DNA from: Azonexus sp. R2A61
GTDB lineage: Bacteria > Pseudomonadota > Gammaproteobacteria > Burkholderiales > Rhodocyclaceae
Assembly (NCBI RefSeq): GCF_021401135.1
Contig: NZ_JACBFO010000004.1
Coordinates: 359,132-423,131, forward strand
Reading direction: 5' to 3'
DNA: 64,000 bases
The notes under the pieces were generated by a model, which ran no database searches, had not been told where the DNA came from, and saw nothing but the letters and a program-made list of their open reading frames with translations. Position numbers and translations under genes: made by a program. Below are positions 57,130 to 64,000 of the stretch, in pieces; within the stretch, counting starts at the first letter, position 1, and every line of letters begins with the position of its first letter.

Positions 57130-57753
57130 GTGCATCTGGATGATCTTATTGTTGGATTTGATCGGGCCTTGCGGACACTGGCAGCACCTGCTTCATCGGT
57201 ACGGCCGGTTCCTGGTGCTGATGTCGCGGATGTGCTGCTGGGCGACAGTGAGCGCCGGCATGTGTGTGGCTTGATGCGGGTGAACCATAGTGGTGAGGTT
57301 TGTGCGCAGGCGTTGTATCAGGGGCAGGCCCTCACGTCCCGCCGTGAGGAGGTCAAGCTTGCGCTCAAGTCTGCGGCTGATGAAGAGGTTGAGCATCTGG
57401 CCTGGACAGAGGCTAGGCTAGGGGCGTTGGGTGGGCGTGTCAGTCTGCTTAACCCGCTCTGGTATGTCGGATCACTGACGATCGGTGTGGTGGCAGGAGT
57501 CCTCGGAGATAAATGGAACCTGGGCTTTCTGGCGGAGACCGAGCGTCAGGTTGAGGCTCATCTGGATGGGCATTTGGACAGCTTGCCGTCGGCGGATTTG
57601 CGTTCTCGAGCGATAGTGGCACAGATGCGGGATGACGAAGCGGGGCACGCCAAGATGGCGATGGATTTTGGAGCCGCGGAATTGCCGGCTCCGGTGCGTG
57701 TGGCGATGAAATTGACGGCCCGTTTTTTGACAGGGCTTTCTTACCATATCTAG
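57130..57753 (+). CDS. coq7: 5-demethoxyubiquinol hydroxylase (di-iron)
   Basis: Hydroxylates 2-octaprenyl-3-methyl-6-methoxybenzoquinol in ubiquinone synthesis. 207 residues. Iron ligands appear in pairs: [25 protein letters not shown] and [10 protein letters not shown], the COQ7/Clk-1 pattern. Peripheral membrane protein. GTG start. From here on the codons shift towards A/T at third positions compared with genes before 54 kb. Convergent with osmC. Confidence 0.94.
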   Translation: MHLDDLIVGFDRALRTLAAPASSVRPVPGADVADVLLGDSERRHVCGLMRVNHSGEVCAQALYQGQALTSRREEVKLALKSAADEEVEHLAWTEARLGALGGRVSLLNPLWYVGSLTIGVVAGVLGDKWNLGFLAETERQVEAHLDGHLDSLPSADLRSRAIVAQMRDDEAGHAKMAMDFGAAELPAPVRVAMKLTARFLTGLSYHI

Positions 57754-57787
57754 ATAGATATCACCTCGCGGTCAAACGTCTACGAGG

Positions 57788-58213
57788 CTACTCCTCAATG
57801 ATTTCGAAATCGTGAGTGATTGCTGCCGTCTTGGCCATCATGATCGAGGCAGAGCAATACTTGTCCTTCGAAAGGGCGATGGCGCGTTCGACGATCTCGC
57901 GCTTTAGTTGCTTCCCTTTCACGCGGTAATGGAAGTGCAGCTTGGTGAAGACTTTGGGGTCGTTTTCGGCTCGATCTGCCTTGATGCTCACCTCACAACC
58001 GCTGACCGCATGGCGCCCTTTCTTCAGTATGAGCACAATGTCGAAAGCGGTGCAGCCGCCTGTGCCGGCTAGCAGCATTTCCATCGGGCGCGGTGCGAGG
58101 TTGCGTCCTCCTGCTTCAGGTGCGCCATCCATCGTGACGGCATGTCCACTCCCCGTCTCAGCGGTAAATGACATTCCGGCATCCTGACCATTCCATCTGA
58201 CAGTGCATTCCAT
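57788..58213 (-). CDS. OsmC family protein
   Basis: 141-residue cytoplasmic protein; the OsmC/Ohr fold reduces organic peroxides. Two cysteines are present, in TGGCTAFD (near 54) and DKYCSAS (near 120), the redox pair of OsmC-like proteins, and an Arg/Glu pair is likely nearby. ATG 58213 is the family start (MECTVRW). It belongs to the YhfA-like subgroup, for which the substrate is unknown. Next to rplM/rpsI in many betaproteobacteria. Confidence 0.9.
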   Translation of the reverse strand: MECTVRWNGQDAGMSFTAETGSGHAVTMDGAPEAGGRNLAPRPMEMLLAGTGGCTAFDIVLILKKGRHAVSGCEVSIKADRAENDPKVFTKLHFHYRVKGKQLKREIVERAIALSKDKYCSASIMMAKTAAITHDFEIIEE

Positions 58214-58419
58214 CGATTTTCCTCTCCTCAAATCGGTGAATTCTATCGGAGCTGTTGGTCATGCGTCTTGCAGGGTGGTGTTGCGTTGCGGAAACGGGGT
58301 GAGTTGTATGCAATTCGAATTGCCTTGTTTTTGTTTTACATTGGTGTATTTGTAAAAAAATATAATAGCTAATCTTTTTAAAACAGTATCTTAAAGTAAA
58401 TATAAAAAATCTATGACTA

Positions 58420-58587
58420 GATGGTTTGTAAATTTGTGCGATGCACAAATTTGTTTGCAATTCGTGGTCGTTTGGGGAATAATGAAGACGTACGAACTGA
58501 TGCGGTTTTGAATCAGTTCAGGATTGTCTCCTCCACCCTCCTCCTTTGGTGTGGATTTAACGCGGCTCAGCGAGCCGCGTTTTTTTT
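58420..58587 (+). ncRNA. Candidate small RNA with anti-Shine-Dalgarno motif
   Basis: The 468-base gap between osmC and rplM contains an ordered set of structures on the plus strand. Hairpin 1 is a perfect 10-bp stem AAATTTGTGC/GCACAAATTT with a 3-base loop (58430-58452). Hairpin 2 is GAACTGAT/ATCAGTTC (58494-58519). An unpaired stretch then has CTCCTCC (58528-58534) and CCTCCTCC (58537-58544), complementary to Shine-Dalgarno sequences and like the 16S rRNA tail. A strong terminator follows. The start is not defined; TATAAT at 58361-58366 is a possible -10 with no good -35. C/U-rich anti-SD small RNAs are known from other proteobacteria (e.g. the cuckoo/CcsR type), but I claim no homology. Confidence 0.5.
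58559..58587 (+). terminator. Strong intrinsic terminator before rplM
   Basis: CGCGGCTC (58561-58568) and GAGCCGCG (58572-58579), 3-base loop, then eight T residues (58580-58587); AA/TT extends the stem. No coding gene ends here on the plus strand, so it must end a small RNA or read-through from the left. Confidence 0.92.
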
Positions 58588-58607
58588 CCCTGTTTTTCCT
58601 TTGTGAG

Positions 58608-58636
58608 TTGACTTGCTTTGGTTGGGGAAATATAAT
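58608..58636 (+). promoter_or_regulatory. Promoter of rplM-rpsI
   Basis: TTGACT (58608-58613), 17 bases, TATAAT (58631-58636): a near-consensus sigma-70 promoter 46 bases before rplM, directly after the terminator. Confidence 0.9.
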
Positions 58637-58681
58637 CAGCGGCTTTCTTTAATCTGGCCTATTTTTCAGGACGGCATATTC

Positions 58682-59110
58682 ATGAAAACGTTTTCCGCCA
58701 AGCCACATGAGGTGAAGCGCGAGTGGTTTGTGGTAGACGCCACAGACAAGGTGCTCGGCCGCCTTGCTGCCGAAGTTGCTCGTCGCCTGCGTGGCAAGCA
58801 CAAGGCTATCTACACTCCGCACGTTGATACCGGTGACTTCATCGTTGTGACGAATGTTGAAAAGCTGGTTGTTACCGGCAACAAGTCCGAAGACAAGAAG
58901 TACTTCCGTCATTCGGGCTATCCTGGTGGTATCTACGAGACAAATTTTAAAAAGCTTCAGCAGCGTTTTCCGGGGCGTGCTCTGGAGAAAGCGGTTAAGG
59001 GCATGCTGCCCAAGGGGCCGTTGGGTTACGCTATGCTGAAGAAGCTGAAGTGCTACGCTGGCGATCAGCATCCGCATTCTGCCCAGCAGCCGAAAGCGCT
59101 CGAAATTTAA
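58682..59110 (+). CDS. rplM: 50S ribosomal protein L13
   Basis: Early-binding 23S rRNA protein. 142 residues from ATG 58682 ([15 protein letters not shown]), the family length. [17 protein letters not shown] and [19 protein letters not shown] are conserved. Strong promoter upstream; rpsI follows after 9 bases. Confidence 0.98.
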   Translation: MKTFSAKPHEVKREWFVVDATDKVLGRLAAEVARRLRGKHKAIYTPHVDTGDFIVVTNVEKLVVTGNKSEDKKYFRHSGYPGGIYETNFKKLQQRFPGRALEKAVKGMLPKGPLGYAMLKKLKCYAGDQHPHSAQQPKALEI

Positions 59111-59119
59111 GGGGTAATC

Positions 59120-59512
59120 ATGGCTGAAGCATATTTTTACGGTACCGGGCGTCGCAAAAGTGCTGTCGCTCGCGTTTTCATGAAGCGTGGTTCCGGTTCC
59201 ATCGTCGTTAACGGAAAGCCGGTCGACCAATTCTTTTCCCGCGAAACTGGTCGAATGATCGTCCGTCAGCCGTTGGCGCTGGTGGAGCAGTTGGCTGGTT
59301 TCGATATCAAGGTAAATGTTGCAGGCGGCGGCGAGTCCGGTCAGGCTGGCGCTGTTCGCCACGGCATTACTCGTGCCTTGATCGAGTTTGATGCCGCGCT
59401 CAAGCCCGCGCTTTCCAAGGCTGGGTTTGTCACCCGTGATGCGCGCGAAGTGGAGCGTAAGAAAGTTGGCTTCCACAAAGCTCGTCGCCGTAAGCAGTTC
59501 TCCAAGCGTTGA
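59120..59512 (+). CDS. rpsI: 30S ribosomal protein S9
   Basis: 130 residues. The N-terminal [16 protein letters not shown] and the C-terminal basic tail ending [17 protein letters not shown], which reaches the P-site tRNA, are intact. Cotranscribed with rplM; a terminator follows 18 bases later. Confidence 0.98.
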   Translation: MAEAYFYGTGRRKSAVARVFMKRGSGSIVVNGKPVDQFFSRETGRMIVRQPLALVEQLAGFDIKVNVAGGGESGQAGAVRHGITRALIEFDAALKPALSKAGFVTRDAREVERKKVGFHKARRRKQFSKR

Positions 59513-59530
59513 TTTTTTCTGTTGTTTCAA

Positions 59531-59558
59531 AAAAAGCCGCCTTTGGGCGGCTTTTTTT
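59531..59558 (+). terminator. Intrinsic terminator of rplM-rpsI
   Basis: GCCGCC (59536-59541), 4-base loop, GGCGGC (59546-59551), flanked by five A residues before and seven T residues after (59552-59558). Confidence 0.95.
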
Positions 59559-59894
59559 ATTTATCAAACGGATCCTAAACCGAGTTTCCACCTATTTGAG
59601 CAAAAAAGGGGGCAAGGATTTTGGGCTGTGCATGCAATGTCGTTAGGTTAGAGATTATGGTGCACTATGGTTGCATGAGTGCCCTAAGTTAAACCACGGG
59701 TCGTACAGCTTAAGCAGGAGCGGTGGATCAAGGAGTTGGGGGGGGCTGGGAGGGGGCGACGTATGGTCAGTTAATCCCTATGCCTAGCTGTCGGCTTTCT
59801 GGTCATCCTGGTTAACCTAATGCAGGGTGGGGCATGTCATGCGTTACTTCAGGGTATGATGCTTCAACTGAAAAGGTGTTTGTGAGTACTTTGT
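59559..59894. other. Gene-free stretch after rpsI
   Basis: About 335 bases with no credible reading frame on either strand, no repeat and no clear promoter. It is less GC-rich and has many stop codons. In several betaproteobacteria argC lies next to rpsI or erpA; here argC is absent and this gap might be a scar of its loss, but I see no recognisable remnant. Confidence 0.4.
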
Positions 59895-60581
59895 GTGCGA
59901 GTTCCTGCGCTATCGTTGAAGTTCAAGAGGTTTCGCCGTCGCTTCGGGGTGACTGCTCCGAGGGTGGTGATACGTGAGCATGTTTCTTGGTATCGCTGGG
60001 TGTTGTTGATCGTGTTGTCCTTTTTGGCCGGTTGGGCTGGGGCTGTGATTTTGCGAGGTGACTCCGAGTTGAAAGGGGTACGAGAAAGTCTTGCGGCTCA
60101 GCGTGAAGAACTGCTGGTTCTGCGTTCGGTTGTGGGAACCGAACGAAATGAAGCAAGTCTTGAGCGAGCCTCGCAGCGACAGCTAGTTGACCGGATGGCT
60201 CGTTTGGAGATGGACAATTCGCTGCTGAAAGAAGATTTGCTGGCGTATGAAAAATTGTTATCAGCAGGCTTCGATGGTACTTTAATTAAAGTAGAGGTTT
60301 TTCGGTTGCTGCCGGAGGCTGCTGGCAGAGCCCGTTTTCGCTTTTTGCTGGCGAGTCAGAAAATGGGGGGGGAGCAGCAATTCAAGTATCAGGTTTACTT
60401 CAAAACGAAAGATGGGGAGGTGGTGCGCCGCTATCCTGTTCAGCCGGAACTGATCAAGGTAGGGCGTGTTTTGCGAATAGAGGAGAGTGTTGATGTGCCT
60501 GAGGGGGAACCGCTTCAGGCGGCTGAGTTGAGAGTTTGGCTTGGGGAGAAGCTCTTGTTGAAGCGTGAGACACTTATTTGA
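59895..60581 (+). CDS. Membrane-anchored coiled-coil protein (DUF6776-like)
   Basis: 228 residues, function unknown. Basic N-terminus, one transmembrane helix (about 33-52), a coiled coil (about 55-118, leucine heptads), then a beta-rich periplasmic domain with ARFRFLLASQKMGGEQQFKYQVYF. GTG 59895 is the only suitable start. It precedes the bactofilin gene by 16 bases, so the two may form one envelope-related unit; this neighbourhood is common in betaproteobacteria. Confidence 0.8.
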   Translation: MRVPALSLKFKRFRRRFGVTAPRVVIREHVSWYRWVLLIVLSFLAGWAGAVILRGDSELKGVRESLAAQREELLVLRSVVGTERNEASLERASQRQLVDRMARLEMDNSLLKEDLLAYEKLLSAGFDGTLIKVEVFRLLPEAAGRARFRFLLASQKMGGEQQFKYQVYFKTKDGEVVRRYPVQPELIKVGRVLRIEESVDVPEGEPLQAAELRVWLGEKLLLKRETLI

Positions 60582-60597
60582 TATTTTAGGATTCTTG

Positions 60598-60990
60598 ATG
60601 TTCGCGAAAAAAAAAGAAACTAGGTCGTTAGCCAAAATAGAAAGTCTGATAGGTGCTGGTACCTGCATTGAGGGTAAGGTTCGGTTTTCCGGTGGGTTGA
60701 GGATTGATGGTGAAGTTAAGGGGGCTGTTGAGGCTGTGCCGGGGTCCGATGCCGTGCTTGTGATAAGTGATCAGGCGAGGATAGAGGGGGGGGTTGAGGT
60801 AACTCATCTCGTTATGAACGGTGTGATTGTTGGGCCTGTATTTGTGGCTGAGTCTCTGGAGATGCAACCGAAGTCCCGTATCTTGGGTGACGTGACCTAT
60901 GCGGCGATTGAGATTCATCAAGGGGCGGTTATAGAAGGACGGTTGGTCCATCAGTCCGCCAAGGAACCAAATTTGCCTTCCGGGGACTAA
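60598..60990 (+). CDS. Bactofilin
   Basis: 130-residue polymer-forming cytoskeletal protein. The DUF583 beta-helix spans about 15-115, built of ~6-residue turns (GTCIEGKVRFSGGLRIDGEVKG, ARIEGGVEVTHLVMNGVIVG). No transmembrane part: the membrane partner may be the coiled-coil protein just before it. A run of nine A residues (60607-60615) lies in codons 4-6, right after the start. Confidence 0.92.
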   Translation: MFAKKKETRSLAKIESLIGAGTCIEGKVRFSGGLRIDGEVKGAVEAVPGSDAVLVISDQARIEGGVEVTHLVMNGVIVGPVFVAESLEMQPKSRILGDVTYAAIEIHQGAVIEGRLVHQSAKEPNLPSGD

Positions 60991-61040
60991 AACCCTGTTC
61001 TATTTTTGTTAACTGAAATTTGAAAGTTTCGGAGTTTATT

Positions 61041-61388
61041 ATGAGCGAGGTAGTTGAAGTTATGCCATTGGTTTTTACTGATAGCGCAGCCAGTAAGGTT
61101 AGAGAGTTGATTGAAGAGGAAGGAAATGCTGCGTTGAAGTTGCGGGTCTTTGTGACTGGTGGTGGTTGCTCAGGTTTTCAATATGGCTTCACTTTTGATG
61201 AAGAGGTTGCTGACGACGATACAATGATGGAAAAGAACGGTGTGACCTTGTTGATTGATCCGATGAGCTATCAATACTTGGCTGGGGCGGAAATTGATTA
61301 TACGGAAGGCTTGGAGGGGTCTCAGTTTGTGATTCGCAATCCAAATGCAACCTCTACTTGTGGCTGTGGTTCTTCTTTCTCCGCTTGA
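61041..61388 (+). CDS. erpA: Iron-sulfur cluster insertion protein ErpA
   Basis: A-type carrier that delivers Fe-S clusters to apoproteins (IspG/IspH among others). 115 residues from ATG 61041 with CGGAG upstream. The three cluster cysteines are C43 (GGGCSGF), C107 and C109 (TCGCGSSF). The last intact protein gene in the window; degenerate IS elements start right after it. Confidence 0.96.
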   Translation: MSEVVEVMPLVFTDSAASKVRELIEEEGNAALKLRVFVTGGGCSGFQYGFTFDEEVADDDTMMEKNGVTLLIDPMSYQYLAGAEIDYTEGLEGSQFVIRNPNATSTCGCGSSFSA

Positions 61389-61460
61389 TTCCCTGACGCC
61401 CCCTCGGAATTGAGTGGCGCCTGATTTTAGGGTCCAATCATTCACGACAAGGTGATTGGA

Positions 61461-61753
61461 CATGAAGAAGCGGTTCACCGAAGAACATATCATTGGTTTC
61501 CTGAAGGAAGCGGAGGTAGGATGCTGGTTGCCGAGTTGTGCCGAAAGCACGTGGTCTCGAAAGCGAGTTACTACCTCCGGCGCAGCAGGTTTGGCGGAGT
61601 GAGTGTGTCTGACGCCAAGCAGTTCAACGAGCTCGAAACGGAAGACACGCGCTTGAAAAGCTGCTAGCCGAGACGATGCTGGAGAATGAGATCGCCAAGG
61701 AAGTCCTGCGAAAAGTGGTGAGCGCACCGTCATGTTGTGATCTGGTGCGCTAA
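61461..61753 (+). pseudogene. IS3-family orfA remnant, frameshifted
   Basis: Starts ATG 61461 as MKKRFTEEHIIGFLKEAE, the IS3 (IS407/ISxx-type) helix-turn-helix start. A frameshift near 61515 moves the sequence to another frame, where it continues VAELCRKHVVSKASYYLRR and FGGVSVSDAKQFNELETEDTRLK. A second shift near 61662 (one base lost in an A run) restores KLLAETMLENEIAKEVLRK. Stop at 61753. The partner orfB for this copy is missing. Confidence 0.8.
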
Positions 61754-61833
61754 GAGGTGGCGCCACGCAGTTAGACGAAACTAAGTGATTTCTCTGCGGG
61801 TTAAGCCGCTGCGGCGAGCAGCGTCTGGTTGAA

Positions 61834-62634
61834 CTAAGCCGTATCCGGGGTTTGCCCGTCAAGCGCTGAGTGTGGGCGACGGCGATTGCAGAAATCGAAA
61901 TAGCGAGCCAGCGACTGCCGGACCTCGGAAACGGAGTTGTAGCCGTGCAGGTAAATCTCCTCTTGCTTAACAGATTCCAGAGGCGCCCGAAACCGGCCGT
62001 TGAAGCTCTCGATGAAGGCATTCTGCGTCGGTTTGCCCGCCTGGATCAGCTTGAGTTGCACGCCGTGCTGGTAGGCCCATTGGTCCAATGCCTTGCCGGT
62101 AAATTCTGGCCCCTGATCTGTCCGGATCGCCTTGAGATAACCCCTGAAGCGGGCTGCCTGATCGAGCACTCAGGTCACGTAATGTCCCGATATTCCGAAA
62201 TCAACGGCGAGATCGATGGCCTCCTTGCTGAAGTCATCGACGATGGTCAGCACCTTGATCCGGTGGCCATTGGCCAATGCGTCACTGACAAAGTCCATCG
62301 ACCAGACCTGATTCGGTGAGGACGGCAATTCCAATACCTGCCGCTCGATGGCGAGACCATGTTGTTTCTTGCGCCGCCGAACCGATAGCCCAGCATCACT
62401 GTAGAGACGATAGATACGCTTGTGATTGGCTTGGACGACACCCTCACGGCGAACCAATGCATGCAGACGGCAATAGCCGAACCGGCGGCGCTCGCCGGCC
62501 AGTTCAAGTAGTATTGCCTGCAATTGTTCATTTTCTGGCTGTACTTTCGATTCGTAATTCAGGACCGCGCGCGACAAACCCACCAGTAGGCAGGCGCGGC
62601 GCTCGGAAATCGTTGTCGATTCACGCATCACCAT
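61834..62634 (-). pseudogene. IS3-family transposase orfB with internal stop
   Basis: About 267 codons of DDE transposase. The first Asp is in VWSMDFVSD, the second in TDQGPEFTG, and the Glu in NAFIESFNGRF, so all three catalytic residues remain. An in-frame TGA at 62170-62172 interrupts it between the first and second (after GHYVT; a CGA to TGA change would explain it). The C-terminal FDFCNRRRPHSALDGQTP is normal. Confidence 0.85.
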
Positions 62635-62660
62635 GGGGGCCTCACGCTTTTGCTGGGGGC

Positions 62661-62930
62661 TCAGCGTTTTCGGCCAAAAGCCGCTTTCAGCGCCTCAGCG
62701 TCCAAGATCGATTCGGCCAGCAACCGTTTGAGCCTAGCGGTCTCCGCTTCGAGTTCCTTCAGTCGCTTGGCATCCAGTACCGAGATGCCGCCAAACTTCG
62801 CTCGCTAGTTGTAGAACGATGCATCACGAAAGCCGTGCTGCCGACACCGTTCCTTGATTGGCACACCGGCTTCCGCCCGCTGCAAAAAGCCGATGATCAG
62901 CTCTTCTGAAAACCGCTTCTTCAAGTCCAT
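62661..62930 (-). pseudogene. IS3-family orfA with internal stop
   Basis: Begins MDLKKRFSEELIIGFLQRAEAG with GAGAAGGAG upstream. An in-frame TAG at 62805-62807 stands where the family has Trp (FYNWRAKFGG). The rest reads on to 62661 (RAKFGGISVLDAKRLKELEAE, then LLAESILDAEALKAAF). With orfB (61834-62634) it makes up one dead element. Confidence 0.82.
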
Positions 62931-63625
62931 TCTCCTTCTCGAAACGCCCATTGAATGATTCGATATAGGCATTCTGATTCGGACGGTTGCTGGTGAGATT
63001 GCGCAGCAAATAGGAATAGATGCGGTGCGCCTGGTTGCGCTGATTGGTGTTGGCTTTGCGGTGGACGGCCTGGATGTCGAGTTTCCGCATGAGCGGGCTG
63101 AGCTGCTTGTGAACAATTTCGTGACCTTCGAGCTTGAGCATGTCGCGCAACATTCGCACCCTGGCAAATGGGTGTTCCAGATGCAGTTCATCAATCCGCC
63201 TCATCAATTTCAGATCGCTTTCCGACGTCGGCTGCGCTTGGTAATAGACAGAAGAGCGCGAAAGTTCCTGCAACTGGGCTTGCCTGACGACGGCCTGGTC
63301 ATGGGTCTTATCGATCATCGTTTTGCGCTCGCATTTCCGACGCGACCAAGCGCGCCGGCCAAAAAAAACGATCTCCAATGCCCGCTGGCCGATCTTTGCA
63401 TGCAAATCCTTCAGGTCCGGCGTCGCCGCCTGCTTCTCGGCTGCCGTAGCGAAGACACCCGAAGTGTTCTCTAGTAGTTGCGTCTTCCACTGCGTGATTT
63501 GATTCGGATGAACATCAAACGTCTCCGCTAACGCGGCCAGCCTTCCATCGCCCTTGAGGGCGGCAATTGCCACCTTGGCCTTGAAGGCAGCAGCGTGGTT
63601 ACAGCGGGGTTTTCCAATTGCTTCT
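62931..63625 (-). pseudogene. Truncated, chimeric IS3-subgroup transposase
   Basis: Reads from FKAKVAIAALKGDGRLAAL (an orfA of the IS3 subgroup) through an orfB start (MIDKTHDQAVVRQAQLQ) in one frame. The sequence stops matching at RPNQ (near 62983), just before the first catalytic Asp block (VWAMD in relatives). It is joined there to NAYIESFNGRF, the third-motif region of a different IS3 element, which ends at the start of the 62930 orfA. The junction deletes both catalytic aspartates, so the protein cannot work. Confidence 0.7.
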
Positions 63626-63791
63626 GCTCCTTGGCAGGCGATTTCAATCGCCTAGTGAGGCGGAGATTTCACTTAACCGCACGTCCGGATTCGCTGAGTC
63701 ACCTCTCTGAAAACGGGGGCGTAGGCTTCTGGCTATATTTCCAGCCGAGCCCCCCCTAGAATTGAGTCGCGGGAATATTTGCTGAATGGGG

Positions 63792-63819
63792 TTGACGGTT
63801 TTTTTGGGGTGTGTAGAAT
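63792..63819 (+). promoter_or_regulatory. Upstream rRNA operon promoter
   Basis: TTGACG (63792-63797), 16 bases including a T tract, TAGAAT (63814-63819). One of two tandem promoters leading out of the window's right end. Confidence 0.75.
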
Positions 63820-63896
63820 GCGCACCTTCCTTGCGGTGCCGGGGTTTTCGGCGAAGCGAGGCAAGCGGTGAGGTGAAAGAAATTTTGCTGAGGTGC

Positions 63897-63925
63897 TTGA
63901 CGAAGTTGAGGTTGTGTTTCATAAT
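63897..63925 (+). promoter_or_regulatory. Downstream rRNA operon promoter
   Basis: TTGACG (63897-63902), 17 bases, CATAAT (63920-63925), followed by a GC-rich stretch. Its distance to the window end and the leader below fit an rrn P1 promoter. Confidence 0.8.
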
Positions 63926-63972
63926 CTCGCTTCTCTGCTGCTGACGGAGTGAAAGCGACGGCGCGGTGGAAT

Positions 63973-63986
63973 TGATCTTTAAAAGT
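63973..63986 (+). promoter_or_regulatory. boxA-like antitermination site of an rRNA leader
   Basis: TGATCTTTAAAAGT resembles boxA (TGCTCTTTAACA), the NusB/S10 recognition site found in rRNA leaders just before 16S. The 16S gene itself would begin beyond 64000. Confidence 0.65.
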
Positions 63987-64000
63987 TAGGACAACCGATA

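Larger units (their letters stand above)
61394..63723. mobile_element. Cluster of decayed IS3-family insertion sequences
   Basis: About 2.3 kb holding remnants of at least three IS3-family elements, none with an intact transposase. From left: a frameshifted orfA on the plus strand; an orfB and orfA pair on the minus strand, each with an internal stop; and an IS3-subgroup fused transposase on the minus strand, cut and joined to another element's DDE tail. GACGCCCCC (61394-61402) on the left and GGGGGCGTA (63715-63723) on the right may be the outer inverted ends of one element. A similar end sequence (GAATTGAGT block) recurs in direct orientation at 61406-61414 and 63758-63766. No target-site duplication can be identified with confidence. 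Confidence 0.75.

Noticed and set aside
58307..58318. CAATTCGAATTG resembling a tRNA T-loop (TTCGAAT)
   Set aside because: It is just a short palindrome; no acceptor or anticodon stem can be folded around it. I found no tRNA gene in the window.
58421..58606. 61-codon frame between osmC and rplM
   Set aside because: It reads through two hairpins, the CU-rich tract and the terminator; a small RNA explains the region better.

Overview
The window reads as chromosomal DNA of a betaproteobacterium, most likely order Rhodocyclales (Dechloromonas/Azonexus-like). The reasons are the high GC content of most genes, the gene neighbourhoods (metG/mrp/dcd, secB-gpsA, pilBCD, rplM-rpsI, a bactofilin gene beside erpA) and the protein families present (SlmA, cytochrome c4, CNP1-like, Coq7). 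This assignment comes from gene content and order only; no database search was possible. Nearly all of 0.4-61.4 kb is densely packed housekeeping DNA. About 2.3 kb of decayed insertion sequences follow, and the window ends in the promoter and leader of a ribosomal RNA operon.

Layout. 1-395: no gene; DnaA-box-like sites and AT-rich 13-mer repeats that resemble a replication origin. 0.4-7.4 kb: metG, an orphan OmpR-type regulator, mrp/apbC, dcd and a large arginine/lysine/ornithine decarboxylase. 7.4-10.9 kb: a three-gene export-like cluster of FecR protein, TPR plus beta-barrel outer-membrane protein resembling Slam/type XI secretion, and a second FecR protein with a long beta-rich C-terminal domain. 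10.9-18 kb: folA, pgi, thyA, a PilZ-like protein, mog, darP, pmbA. 18-21.4 kb: a TRAP transporter. 21.5-29 kb: histidine phosphatase, glyA, nrdR, ribD, moeB/thiF, ctpA, envC. 29-32 kb: ArsR regulator, rhodanese, grxC, secB, SH3 protein, gpsA. 32-37.9 kb: trmL, comF, bioB, bioC, msrQ, HDOD, CBS, cytochrome c4. 38-42 kb: engB, hemB (with a structured RNA element between them), slmA, a HAD nucleotidase and argB. 42-46 kb: nudB, barstar, barnase-like RNase, aspS, DUF502, FmdB. 46-52 kb: pilD, pilC, pilB, a CNNM/CorC protein, ypjD. 52-57.8 kb: ffh, a lytic transglycosylase, proS, rppH, CNP1-like, coq7. 57.8-61.4 kb: osmC, a candidate small RNA, rplM, rpsI, a membrane coiled-coil protein, bactofilin, erpA.

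How the genes fit together. Folate and nucleotide metabolism (thyA, folA, glyA, dcd, nudB, nrdR, ribD) and cell envelope or division (ctpA, envC, slmA, bactofilin, lytic transglycosylase) are well represented. So are translation (metG, aspS, proS, rplM, rpsI, ffh, engB, trmL) and type IV pilus or competence functions (pilB, pilC, pilD, comF).

The most striking unexplained signal is a 10-bp word, TGCGGTCGAC (reverse complement GTCGACCGCA). I count it 19 times by eye where chance predicts fewer than one. It lies on both strands, in coding and intergenic DNA, and once as a tail-to-tail pair forming the core of a 38-bp palindrome between hemB and slmA. That is the arrangement known for DNA uptake sequences in Neisseria. 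Other candidates for novelty are the FecR/Slam-like cluster, an anti-Shine-Dalgarno small RNA before rplM, the origin-like left end, the engB-hemB RNA element and an apparent AUA start codon.
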